A DNA stretch of 35,887 nt, from the NCBI GenBank assembly GCA_001777575.1, contig MFEL01000004.1, forward strand, positions 1 through 35,887, in the 5' to 3' direction. The position numbers were made by a program, and so were the translations under genes. This DNA is from Candidatus Doudnabacteria bacterium RIFCSPHIGHO2_01_FULL_46_24. GTDB lineage: Bacteria; Patescibacteriota; Doudnabacteria; UBA920; O2-02-FULL-48-8. Every line of letters begins with the position of its first letter. Position 1 is the stretch's first letter. Below, in pieces: positions 13,990 to 21,265 of this stretch. The notes beneath the pieces were generated by a model. It searched no databases. It was not told where the DNA came from and saw nothing but the letters and a program-made list of their open reading frames with translations.

Positions 13990-14949
13990 ATGAAGCGTTC
14001 AATGATCGCGTTCGTTCTGTTCACGCTCACGCTCGCGGCGCCCATCTCGGCGCAGGAGCGCACGCTCCTCCGGCGCGACTACCCCCTTCCCGCCGTGCCC
14101 GCCGCAGGGATTGCCACGGTCATCCTCGAAGAGGACGGTTATGAGGTCGTCTTCGACGACCAGGTTCCCGCCGCAGCCATGTGGCAAGGAACACTCAAAG
14201 CCGGCGCCTCAGTCCTGGCCGCAGCCAATGCAGTCCTCGAGCCTTCGGGCTTCGAGGCCGTGATTGCCGGCGACGGAAAAGTGCATATCCGTCGCAAACG
14301 GACGGCGACTATGGCTGCGGTAACGGCCACAGCCGCGCGCGTCGAAGCGGCAACAGCCTCGACCTACGCCGACGAGTACACGGCGCAGACACGCAGAGCA
14401 GCGGATAACATCATCCGCCGCGAATTCGGCGACGTTTACGCCGAGCGCTACTTCGCCGAAGAGGACGCACGCCGTGCCGGCACCTATCGTAGTCCGCTGG
14501 CCCGCTACGCGGACGCGTACCCGCAACCATACTACGGCGGGTACGGCTCAGGTGGCATCTTTTCGCCGGGCGGCGGGTATGGCTATGACGGCTACTACAA
14601 CCCATTCGCCTATCGGTACTTCGAAAACCAGGAAAAATACGGGTTGTTGAAGATCGACGGCCCGGACCGGTTCCTGCGAAGGGTACGCGTGCTGGTGGAC
14701 GGCGCAGATGCCGCAGTCGGTTCCAAGGCCAACAACTCCTGGAACGGCGCGGTGGTGCTCGCCACAGGGCCCCACATCGTGGAGTTCGTCCGCGAGGACA
14801 AAGGCGGCCTTGTCGCCTTTAAGCGCCAGGTCAACATCATCCCGATGTCGATCCAGCGCAACCCCACGTGGCTGCGGGTCTCGGGCAATGAATTCGAGAA
14901 TGCCCGCGAGCTCTACAAGTACCGCCAGCACGTATTCACGGAGCGCTGA
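13990..14949 (+). CDS. Exported protein with STN-like N-terminus, Tyr/Gly-rich middle and PEGA-like C-terminus
   Basis: A 319-residue protein with a clear Sec signal (MKRSMIAFVLFTLTLAAPISAQE, likely cleaved after the Ala). Residues 28-103 (VILEEDGYEVVFDDQ, then LKAGASVLAAANAVLEPSGF, then GDGKVHIRR) resemble the STN-type fold of secretins and TonB receptors. Residues about 178-205 are Tyr/Gly/Pro-rich. Residues 217-300 (GLLKIDGPDRFLRRVRVLVDG, then LATGPHIVEFV) resemble a PEGA surface domain. A strong AAGGAGGG site precedes the ATG. Single-gene unit with its own promoter and terminator; domain calls are by eye and tentative. Confidence 0.65.
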   Translation: MKRSMIAFVLFTLTLAAPISAQERTLLRRDYPLPAVPAAGIATVILEEDGYEVVFDDQVPAAAMWQGTLKAGASVLAAANAVLEPSGFEAVIAGDGKVHIRRKRTATMAAVTATAARVEAATASTYADEYTAQTRRAADNIIRREFGDVYAERYFAEEDARRAGTYRSPLARYADAYPQPYYGGYGSGGIFSPGGGYGYDGYYNPFAYRYFENQEKYGLLKIDGPDRFLRRVRVLVDGADAAVGSKANNSWNGAVVLATGPHIVEFVREDKGGLVAFKRQVNIIPMSIQRNPTWLRVSGNEFENARELYKYRQHVFTER

Positions 14950-14971
14950 CAACGCTCCGACGCTTCAAAAC

Positions 14972-15015
14972 AAAGAGGCCGACTCATGCCATCACAGCAC
15001 GAGCCGACCTCTTTT
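14972..15015 (+). terminator. Bidirectional terminator between the 13990 gene and the pilin operon
   Basis: AAAGAGGCCGACTC (14972-14985) pairs with GAGCCGACCTCTTT (15001-15014), mostly perfect with two wobble positions. T-rich tracts on both strands let it end the plus gene and the converging pilin operon. Confidence 0.8.
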
Positions 15016-15032
15016 CGTTTTCTTCTAACTAT

Positions 15033-15407
15033 CTACCCTAACGCGGTATTGATGACGTTGACTATAACGTAAGCGAGGATGATGATCACAATACCGATTA
15101 TGGCATTCTGCAAGGTCTTCTTGCCTCTCTCGGCCAACTCCTCATTGGCGCCGGACAGAATATACTGGAAACCGCCGATGATGATAAACAGGACAGCTAT
15201 CAAGCCCGCGACGGTTAGCAAGACATTGAGAATCTTTATTATCAGTTCCTTTGGTCCGGTCGCGCCCCATGAAGGAAGCCTGTTTACATCACTTATGCCG
15301 GTCTGATCAAGCGGTAGTACTGCTAAAACAAAATCCGGCATGACCATAGTCAGTGTCACAAGAAACAGGAAGATAATCAGACAGATTTTTTGTGCTTTCG
15401 GTTTCAT
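15033..15407 (-). CDS. TrbC/VirB2-like T4SS pilin-family protein
   Basis: A 124-residue protein: signal-like helix (residues 8-29), short extracytoplasmic loop, then two long hydrophobic helices. The second half, IAVLFIIIGGFQYILSGANEE to NAIIGIVIIILAYVIVNVI, is the T4SS-pilin pattern (IGGFxY, N-x-E, KK, NxIIG). Such small proteins are common in CPR genomes, where a pilus or DNA-uptake role is suspected but unproven. Last of five tandem pilin genes; 6 bases from the next. Confidence 0.85.
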   Translation of the reverse strand: MKPKAQKICLIIFLFLVTLTMVMPDFVLAVLPLDQTGISDVNRLPSWGATGPKELIIKILNVLLTVAGLIAVLFIIIGGFQYILSGANEELAERGKKTLQNAIIGIVIIILAYVIVNVINTALG

Positions 15408-15413
15408 ATCGGT

Positions 15414-15767
15414 TTATGTCGCGCCCAATGCTTTGGCAATGACGTTTACAATCACATAGGACAGAATGATAATTACCAAACCGATCACAGCATTCTTTAA
15501 GGTCTTCTTGCCTCTCTCGGCCAGCTCCTCATTGGCGCCGGACAGAATATACTGAAAACCGCCGATAACGATAAACAGGACAGCCAAAATTCCGGCGATG
15601 GTCAATAAATACAGAATGATACTTGTAGTCAGCACGGCTGGATCAGCTGTAGTGGATCCCGCGAGGCCAGGAGGCGGCTGATTATTCGGGGTGACTCGAA
15701 AAGCCAAGACTGACAATGGAACAGTCCACAGAGAAGCTATAGCAAACATTGTTTGCAATTTTTTCAT
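15414..15767 (-). CDS. TrbC/VirB2-like T4SS pilin-family protein
   Basis: A 117-residue paralogue with signal-like N-terminus MKKLQTMFAIASLWTVPLSV. Its core (LFIVIGGFQYILSGANEELA, then ERGKKTLKNAVIG) is almost identical to that of the gene at 15033, pointing to a recent duplication, while the extracytoplasmic loop (FRVTPNNQPPPGLAGSTTAD) differs completely. That pattern suggests the loop is the variable, exposed part. Confidence 0.85.
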   Translation of the reverse strand: MKKLQTMFAIASLWTVPLSVLAFRVTPNNQPPPGLAGSTTADPAVLTTSIILYLLTIAGILAVLFIVIGGFQYILSGANEELAERGKKTLKNAVIGLVIIILSYVIVNVIAKALGAT

Positions 15768-15778
15768 TAAACCAACTC

Positions 15779-16147
15779 TTAGATATTTTGGCTGATGAGG
15801 GCGCTGGAGATCACGCGGACTATGACGAAGCTTAAGATAATCACGACAATGCCGATGATGGAATTGGTAATGATCTTTTTGGCCTGCGCGCCCGCCTCTT
15901 CATTGCCGGCCGCCGTGATATAGCGAAAGCCGCCGATGATAAGGAACAGCACGGCAATCAAGCCGGCGATGGCCAACGCGATGTTGATAATTTTGAGGAT
16001 GAACTCGGACAACCTAGTATCCCCAGGCAAACCCGTGCCAGCCGGGTTGGGATTGGTATATTGGGCTCCCGCCAGAAACGGGCTCACCACCAAAACCAAG
16101 CTTAGCACCATGCTGGCAATTTGGGCGTATTTGATGTATTTGCTCAT
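15779..16147 (-). CDS. TrbC/VirB2-like T4SS pilin-family protein
   Basis: A 122-residue paralogue. Signal-like helix (8-28, ending AGAQ), a loop with NPNPAGTGLPGDTRL, then two helices with LFLIIGGFRYITAAGNEEAG and NSIIGIVVIILSFVIV. More distant from the two downstream copies than they are from each other. 11 bases separate it from the gene at 15414. Confidence 0.85.
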   Translation of the reverse strand: MSKYIKYAQIASMVLSLVLVVSPFLAGAQYTNPNPAGTGLPGDTRLSEFILKIINIALAIAGLIAVLFLIIGGFRYITAAGNEEAGAQAKKIITNSIIGIVVIILSFVIVRVISSALISQNI

Positions 16148-16169
16148 TTTTTTCTTTCTTAATGGTTAG

Positions 16170-16195
16170 TCCGCCGAAGCTTTAGCGTAGGCGGA
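16170..16195. repeat. Short palindromic repeat within the pilin operon
   Basis: TCCGCC (16170-16175) pairs with GGCGGA (16190-16195) around GAAGCTTTAGCGTA. It lies in the only sizeable gap of the operon (55 bases) and has no T-run; it looks like a dispersed REP-type palindrome rather than a terminator. Confidence 0.55.
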
Positions 16196-16202
16196 TCGAC
16201 CT

Positions 16203-16553
16203 TTATTTTAGTATATTATTAATGACATTGACTATCACATAAGACAAAATAATCACGACTATCCCTATTATAGCATTGGTCACGGTTTTTTTGCCAGTCT
16301 CGGCCATTTCCTGATTGGCGCCCGAGGTCATGTACTGGAACCCGCCAATGACCAAAAACAGGATGGCTGCAATCCCGGCAAGGCCCAACAAAGCGTTGAG
16401 AAATACGCCGAATAAATAGCCAAAGGTGTTGTTATCGCCTCCAAAATCGACAAAAATCCCCTCGGCCGGGTTTGTGATGTGATTGGCTTGTGCCAAATTG
16501 CTTAAATTAAGCAAGGCAACAATGACGATAAAAATGACAATAACAAATTTCAT
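16203..16553 (-). CDS. TrbC/VirB2-like T4SS pilin-family protein
   Basis: A 116-residue paralogue with N-terminal signal (residues 3-23, ending LAQA), extracytoplasmic loop ITNPAEGIFVDFGGDNNT, and the conserved core LFLVIGGFQYMTSGANQEMA, then GKKTVTNAIIGIVVIIL. It overlaps the upstream triple-unit gene by 4 bases, implying coupled translation. Confidence 0.85.
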   Translation of the reverse strand: MKFVIVIFIVIVALLNLSNLAQANHITNPAEGIFVDFGGDNNTFGYLFGVFLNALLGLAGIAAILFLVIGGFQYMTSGANQEMAETGKKTVTNAIIGIVVIILSYVIVNVINNILK

Positions 16554-17611
16554 GAAAGTCCGAGTAATGCACCGGCTGCTTTAATTATGACATAACTTAA
16601 TAAAATTGTCAGAATGCCGGCTGCCACCCACTTCATAGCATTCTTGGCTTGCGTGGTCTGCTCTTCCTCGCCGCCGGCCGTGATATAGCGAAAGCCATTG
16701 AACACCAACATCAAAACAGCAATCAAGCCCACCACCTGCAGAAACCGTTCCAGCCAGCTTTTAACGAACACCACGAAATCATCAGTAGCTAGGGGATTGT
16801 CGATGGCTAGGCCTTGCGGATTGTTGGGGTCAGGCAGGGTGCCGACGCCAAGAAGGTGCATCATGGCATTGGTCAGCACGAATGACAGCACAGCCATGAT
16901 GAAGCCATACACGGTCCATTTGAACGCGGTCTTGGCCCTGGTAATGCCTTCTGAATCGCCCTGGGAAGTGACCATGGCAAATCCGGCAAACGCCATGGCA
17001 ACAATGGGAATCAGTGAAGTAAACCCGGCAAAAATAAAAATCATCTTTATGGCCAGGGCCACGAGCGTTTCTGGCGCAGGGGACACTACTCTCCCCTGAC
17101 CATCTTTAGTTTCACCTATCGGATTGCAAAGCTCACTGCTGATATTGCCCGGATCGCAAGTCGCGGCAAAGGCTTGAGGGAACGGCAAGACTGAGGTTGA
17201 AGCGGGTGGCTTTGGCAAAAATTCCATGATCTGGTTGAAGTTCTTGCCGGTCATGGCTAAAACCGTGAAATTGATGAGCAAAAAGGCGATGATGATCAGA
17301 AAAAAACCGATGACCGCGTCCTTAAACGTGCCTTTGGCTTCCGTTAATTTCTCCTGGTTGCCATAAGCCGCGACCATGCCATACGAGCCCCAGAACATGA
17401 AAAACATAGCCACAATCCAGGAAATGCCCACGAAAAAGTTGATGACCCTCATGGTCAGAACAACCAAGTGCGGCAGGGTGCATTCATTATTGCTCCCTCG
17501 CTGGCCGCAGGGGACCAGGCCTGTCTCACCCTGGGCAGCAACAAAACTAAATACAGTCAACCCCAGCAAGACCAAACAAATGGAAAGAATAAATTTATTT
17601 TTCATTATCAT
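16550..17611 (-). CDS. Fused triple-unit T4SS pilin-like membrane protein
   Basis: A 353-residue protein with an N-terminal signal (4-26) and three successive copies of the two-helix pilin unit: about 50-117 (FFMFWGSYGMVAAYGNQEK), 183-255 (AMAFAGFAMVTSQGDSEG) and 283-350 (LMLVFNGFRYITAGGEEEQ). The first loop and linkers carry Cys (PCGQRGSNNEC; TCDPG, LCNP) suited to disulphides outside the cell. The third unit is closest to the single-unit paralogues. It overlaps the solute-binding-protein gene by 4 bases (ATGA). It could act as a platform or assembly base for the small pilins; this is inference. Confidence 0.8.
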   Translation of the reverse strand: MIMKNKFILSICLVLLGLTVFSFVAAQGETGLVPCGQRGSNNECTLPHLVVLTMRVINFFVGISWIVAMFFMFWGSYGMVAAYGNQEKLTEAKGTFKDAVIGFFLIIIAFLLINFTVLAMTGKNFNQIMEFLPKPPASTSVLPFPQAFAATCDPGNISSELCNPIGETKDGQGRVVSPAPETLVALAIKMIFIFAGFTSLIPIVAMAFAGFAMVTSQGDSEGITRAKTAFKWTVYGFIMAVLSFVLTNAMMHLLGVGTLPDPNNPQGLAIDNPLATDDFVVFVKSWLERFLQVVGLIAVLMLVFNGFRYITAGGEEEQTTQAKNAMKWVAAGILTILLSYVIIKAAGALLGLS

Positions 17612-18909
17612 TCTCGCAAAAAGACGTTAACTTGGGCGGCACCGTTTTTGATCGCGTCTTGCGGCTTGAAATTGCGCAAAATCACATCGTCAATCATGCG
17701 GCCAAATATCCCCTCAAATTTGCCCACATCCTTTTTGTAAACCGACTTGGCGATCAAGGCGCCGTTGGCAAACGGCCCTAAATTCTCATCCTCCTGCTGC
17801 TGGGCCAAAATGTCGCGGCGCGAGGAGGGCAGTGGATGCTTGGCGTAATATCCTTGCAGCGATTCTTTCTGGCTGATGAAATTGAGGAAACTCCAGGCCA
17901 ATTCCTGATTGGCGGAAAATTTGGAAACTGCCTCGCCCCAATAGTTGGCATAATTGGCCTTAAGGAAATTGCCGCCAATTTGTGGTAAATCGGTCACCGC
18001 CCAGTTAAGCGCGGGCCCGCGGCTTTGGATGACCGGGCGCATATAAGAATATGACAGCATTAGCCCCAGGCGGCCGGCGACGAATGCGTCCACGCTTTGG
18101 TCCGAGCGCGTGTTCCAGGTGTAGGTTTTTTTGGCAGCCTGGGCGAATTGCGTATAAAACTCCAAAGCCATCGCCCCCGGATTGAATATCTCGCCGCCGG
18201 GCAAATTCTGCTGGGCGTCGAACCGCACACTGTTCAAATCATCAGCGTAAAACACGGTGCCGTTTTGGAGCATGAGCATAAGCACAATGTCCACCGCGCG
18301 GTTGATATTTTGGGATGTGCCCAGCGCTATGCCGGAGCGGTCAAAAATACCTGGCTGGGTTTGCTTGGTAATCTTGTACACTGCCGCCACCACCTCGTCC
18401 CAAGTCTTAGGCACGGTAGTGACGCCGGCGGAATTGAGGATATCCTTGTTGTAATACAAAGCCAGGGCATCAACGCTTAGAGGGATAGCGTAGATTTTGC
18501 CGTCCTTGATGAAGTCGCCGCTTACCGCGTCCACGAAAGTTTCCTTGTAGAGGCGAAAATTAATCAATTTCTCGGGAGCTGGCGAGAGCTTGTCGATGTG
18601 TTTGGGCAGCCAGTCGTTGTGGATGGAAAAAATGTCCGGCGTCCGGCCGGAAGCGATGGCGTCAACCAGTTCTGCCTCGTAGTCTTCCGCATTTTTCTTG
18701 ACGAACGTGACAGTGACGTTTTTGTTGAATGATTGGAACTGGGAAATGAGGTCAGCGACGCTTTCGTTGTCCTCAAACGTCTTCCACCAGATCAGATTAA
18801 TCTGTTCCCCGCTCTGCTTCGGCCCCTTACTGCCGCTGCTAAACACCAAACCCAAAATCACCAGCAAAACCAGGATCGCGCCGCCGATTATATAATATTT
18901 TTTTGGCAT
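17608..18909 (-). CDS. Extracellular solute-binding protein (family 1-like), N-terminally anchored
   Basis: A 433-residue periplasmic-binding-fold protein of the sugar-binding type: NLIWWKTFEDNESVADLISQF, GRTPDIFSIHNDWLP, KIYAIPLSVDALALYYNKDIL, PKTWDEVVAAV and AVTDLPQIGG are family blocks. The N-terminus has one hydrophobic helix (6-24) but no lipobox Cys, so it should stay anchored by an uncleaved helix. No ABC permease or ATPase gene is nearby; instead it heads the pilin operon with a 4-base overlap. It may serve as a surface receptor rather than a transport partner. Confidence 0.85.
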   Translation of the reverse strand: MPKKYYIIGGAILVLLVILGLVFSSGSKGPKQSGEQINLIWWKTFEDNESVADLISQFQSFNKNVTVTFVKKNAEDYEAELVDAIASGRTPDIFSIHNDWLPKHIDKLSPAPEKLINFRLYKETFVDAVSGDFIKDGKIYAIPLSVDALALYYNKDILNSAGVTTVPKTWDEVVAAVYKITKQTQPGIFDRSGIALGTSQNINRAVDIVLMLMLQNGTVFYADDLNSVRFDAQQNLPGGEIFNPGAMALEFYTQFAQAAKKTYTWNTRSDQSVDAFVAGRLGLMLSYSYMRPVIQSRGPALNWAVTDLPQIGGNFLKANYANYWGEAVSKFSANQELAWSFLNFISQKESLQGYYAKHPLPSSRRDILAQQQEDENLGPFANGALIAKSVYKKDVGKFEGIFGRMIDDVILRNFKPQDAIKNGAAQVNVFLRE

Positions 18910-18960
18910 TTTTTTGATTTCAAATTTGGAATAAGTTGTTTTTATTCTACAATAAGCGGG

Positions 18961-19845
18961 CTAAAATTTCAAATTTTTGAGATACTGACCAAAATCTTCC
19001 CGCAGATCATCGTGCTTGAGGCCAAACTCCACCACGGCCTTTAAGTATTCCAATTTGTTGCCGCAGTCATAATAGCGGGAATTTTTTATTTCAATGGCGT
19101 GGACTTTTTTGCCGGCCTGCATCAGCTTGTTAACGCCATCCACATAATACAGCTCTTGGCCTTTGCCGATGGTTTCCGGGACCGAAGCTTCCAACGCGTC
19201 AAAAATATCCGGAGTAAAAATGAATCCCGAAACAATGGCCAAATCCGATGGGGCGTTGTCTGGCCCGGGCTTTTCCACAAACTTAGCAACATCAATAACG
19301 CCGTCAGCGATTTCGGCGCCGCCGACGTAGCCGTATTTTTTGGTGTCCTCCGGTTTGGATGTGCGGATGCCGGACAAAATGGTCGTGCCGTATTTTTCGT
19401 ATGCGGCAATCATCTGCTTGGTCCGGGAAGGTTCGGCAGCAATGAAATCATCTCCCCACAACATAAGGACCGGTTCGTCGCCGACCACTTCCCGAGCCAC
19501 CAGCAATGCGTGGCCGTTGCCCAGAGCTTCCTTCTGCCTGACATACACAAAATCGCAAAGCTCGGAAATTTTCCGCACCTTTTCCAGCAAATCAAGCTTG
19601 CCGTCCTTTTCCAGCCGCGCCTCCAGTTCAAAATGGCGATCGAAATGGTCCTCGATCGCGCGCTTATGCCAGCCGGTGACCAAAATAATCTGCTCAATGC
19701 CGGCATCCACAATCTCTTCCACTACGTATTGGATAACCGGCTTATCTACGATGGGCAGCATTTCCTTGGGCTGCGCCTTGGTCGCCGGCAAAAACCTCGT
19801 TCCAAATCCAGCCGCCGGTATTACCGCTTTTCGGACCTTCTTCAT
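18961..19845 (-). CDS. galU: UTP-glucose-1-phosphate uridylyltransferase
   Basis: Makes UDP-glucose from UTP and glucose-1-phosphate for cell-surface glycan synthesis. The 294-residue product has the nucleotidyltransferase signature AGFGTRFLPATKAQPKEMLP (12-31), the VTGWHKRAIEDHFD block, and the substrate region EALGNGHALL and LMLWGDD. Full length. It is divergent from lexA, and the LexA-like operator sits in their shared intergenic region about 55 bases upstream of the galU ATG. Confidence 0.95.
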   Translation of the reverse strand: MKKVRKAVIPAAGFGTRFLPATKAQPKEMLPIVDKPVIQYVVEEIVDAGIEQIILVTGWHKRAIEDHFDRHFELEARLEKDGKLDLLEKVRKISELCDFVYVRQKEALGNGHALLVAREVVGDEPVLMLWGDDFIAAEPSRTKQMIAAYEKYGTTILSGIRTSKPEDTKKYGYVGGAEIADGVIDVAKFVEKPGPDNAPSDLAIVSGFIFTPDIFDALEASVPETIGKGQELYYVDGVNKLMQAGKKVHAIEIKNSRYYDCGNKLEYLKAVVEFGLKHDDLREDFGQYLKNLKF

Positions 19846-19892
19846 GTGGATAAATAATTAAATTGCCCCTTTATTCTAGTATCTTTTTGCTC

Positions 19893-19921
19893 TTGACAAT
19901 AGGTGAACGATCGTTTACCAT
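19893..19921 (+). promoter_or_regulatory. lexA promoter
   Basis: -35 TTGACA (19893-19898), 17-base spacer, -10 TACCAT (19916-19921). The spacer contains most of the palindromic operator, so a bound repressor would block polymerase. The predicted start is near 19928. Confidence 0.65.
19902..19919. promoter_or_regulatory. Putative LexA (SOS) operator
   Basis: GGTGAACGATCGTTTACC is symmetric at 16 of 18 positions, with a perfect AACGATCGTT core. It fits the GAAC-N4-GTTY shape of Gram-positive-type SOS boxes. Position between -35 and -10 of lexA supports autoregulation. An isolated half-site GTTCACC lies at 19933-19939. Confidence 0.7.
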
Positions 19922-19936
19922 TACACCAGGAAGTTC

Positions 19937-20103
19937 ACCCCGTTAGAAATAAACAAATCAAAACGCTTAATAACAGACTTAAGATACTGTTATTATCAAA
20001 GCTCCTGAAAATCCAGGAGTTTAGGCTCAAAAATTTCTAACGGGGTAAAAACGAAGAAATCGGTGCCATTCTGCCGCCGCCTTGAGTGACACTGATTTCT
20101 TCG
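19937..20103 (+). promoter_or_regulatory. Structured 5' leader of lexA
   Basis: Starting within about ten bases of the predicted transcript start are two folded domains. Domain 1: a perfect 14-bp closing stem, ACCCCGTTAGAAAT (19937-19950) with ATTTCTAACGGGGT (20033-20046), encloses hairpins AATAACAG/CTGTTATT (19969-19994) and CTCCTG/CAGGAG (20002-20019). Domain 2: a 17-bp stem (20052-20068 with 20087-20103) with two wobble pairs. A pyrimidine-rich tract (20104-20161) without Shine-Dalgarno leads to the ATG. Domain 1 could instead be a small palindromic repeat insertion, though no target duplication is seen. Confidence 0.6.
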
Positions 20104-20161
20104 CCCTCTTCCTCTCCCCCATTTCCCATTACCCCCTTTACACCCCTTATTCCCTTTTTTT

Positions 20162-20776
20162 ATGAACCCCTTAAGCCCCAAACAACAAAACCTTCTCGAC
20201 TTCTTAAAAGACCAGGTTCAGTCCACTGGCCTTCCTCCTTCTCTTTCGGAGATCGCGCAAGCCTTAAAACTCAGATCCAAAAATGCTGTCTCAAAACTTC
20301 TCAAGTCCCTGGAACAGAAAGGCTTCATCCGGCGCTCTGGCAAGGCTCGCGGCATTGAAGTGCTAAACCCCGAAGGCGAGCCGATTGGCCGGGGACTCTT
20401 AAGTGTTCCTCTGCTGGGCCGGATCACCGCGGGCATCCCAATGCTGGCTGAGGAACAAATTGAGAATTGGCTCAATTTGCCAGTCAGCTTGGTCCGCGGC
20501 AGGAGAGATGTCTTCTTGCTGAAAGTGGTGGGCATGAGCATGAAAGATGCCGGCATTCTGGACGGCGATTTAGTCTTGGTCAAGCAGCAAAAAATCGCAG
20601 ACGTCGGCAACATCGTAGTGGCGTTGTTACAGGACGAAGCCACGGTCAAACGGCTGGTCAAGAAAGACGGGAAGTTTTATCTCAAAGCCGAAAACAAAGA
20701 ATATCCCAATATCTACCCTGAGCATGAATGGTCGATCCAGGGGAAAGTAATCGGAGTCATTAGAAACATGGAGTAA
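20162..20776 (+). CDS. lexA: LexA repressor
   Basis: SOS repressor that self-cleaves when RecA is activated by DNA damage. The 204-residue product has an N-terminal winged-helix DNA-binding domain (1-65), a cleavage site Ala90-Gly91 in GRITAGIP, and the catalytic dyad Ser126 (VVGMSMKDAG) and Lys163 (ATVKRL). All key residues are present, so it should be fully functional. No Shine-Dalgarno is seen; the ATG follows a pyrimidine run. It begins a three-gene unit ending in the terminator at 21200. Confidence 0.95.
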   Translation: MNPLSPKQQNLLDFLKDQVQSTGLPPSLSEIAQALKLRSKNAVSKLLKSLEQKGFIRRSGKARGIEVLNPEGEPIGRGLLSVPLLGRITAGIPMLAEEQIENWLNLPVSLVRGRRDVFLLKVVGMSMKDAGILDGDLVLVKQQKIADVGNIVVALLQDEATVKRLVKKDGKFYLKAENKEYPNIYPEHEWSIQGKVIGVIRNME

Positions 20777-20777
20777 C

Positions 20778-20960
20778 ATGTCCGAATTCGAGAAACAAAA
20801 ATTCAGCTTGATGGCGGAGCTCAAAACCTTGTGCGCGCATTGCCGAAACGAAGTGGCGCACAATTGCCGCATCCAAACCATCGCTGACCAAATCAACCAA
20901 CTGCGCGGAGTCCCGCTTATTGTCAACGACAGATTCAATGGGCTATTAATACTTAAATAA
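20778..20960 (+). CDS. Small unknown protein with a Cys-x-x-Cys motif
   Basis: A 60-residue protein starting one base after the lexA stop, with GGAG shortly upstream. It contains LCAHCRNEVAHNC, three Cys and two His that could bind a metal, then a short mixed region (ADQINQLRGVPLIVNDRFNG). No family recognised. Tight spacing on both sides implies cotranslation with lexA and the PUR-like gene, hence probable SOS control. Confidence 0.6.
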   Translation: MSEFEKQKFSLMAELKTLCAHCRNEVAHNCRIQTIADQINQLRGVPLIVNDRFNGLLILK

Positions 20961-20971
20961 GGACTAACCAT

Positions 20972-21208
20972 ATGGAATTTGCGCCAGCGCTGTTTTCCAC
21001 CAAGGTTTCCGCGGGACGACGCACTTATTTCTTCGACGTAAAAGCCGCTAAAAACGCCAAGCCCTTCCTCAAGATCACCCAGTCGGAAATCAACGGAGAG
21101 GAAAAGAAAAAGAGCTATCTGAATATCTTTGAGTCAGAGATATCAGGATTCGGTTCAGCGGTTCGCGAAGCAGTTGCTTTCGTCAACCAAACCAAAAAAG
21201 AGGCTTGA
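20972..21208 (+). CDS. PUR-alpha-like / DUF3276 family protein
   Basis: A 78-residue protein with the bacterial PUR-type pattern: KVSAGRRTYFFDVKAAKN, then FLKITQSE, then a KSYLNIFESEISGFGSAVREAV helix. Members of this fold bind single-stranded nucleic acids, so a role on DNA or RNA exposed during damage is plausible but not shown. The length is that of one PUR repeat, which would act as a dimer. The stop codon lies inside the operon terminator. Confidence 0.75.
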   Translation: MEFAPALFSTKVSAGRRTYFFDVKAAKNAKPFLKITQSEINGEEKKKSYLNIFESEISGFGSAVREAVAFVNQTKKEA

Positions 21209-21226
21209 TAAAAACAAGCCTCTTTA
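21200..21226 (+). terminator. Terminator of the lexA operon
   Basis: GAGGCTTG (21200-21207) pairs perfectly with CAAGCCTC (21215-21222), followed by TTTAAT. The left arm overlaps the stop codon of the PUR-like gene. Confidence 0.75.
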
Positions 21227-21265
21227 ATGTTCAATTAACAATTTACAATTTTCAAGTAATTATCA
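21227..21265. repeat. AT-rich filler repeat, left of the S23 gene
   Basis: AATTAACAATTTACAATTTT and AGTAATTATCAATGG resemble the words at 4694-4809 in inverse sense, and are partly complementary to 21650-21684 on the other side of the S23 gene. Confidence 0.5.

Noticed and set aside
19937-20046. Insertion sequence or MITE with 14-bp terminal inverted repeats
   Set aside because: No target-site duplication at the flanks and no second copy in the window; kept only as an alternative to a structured leader.
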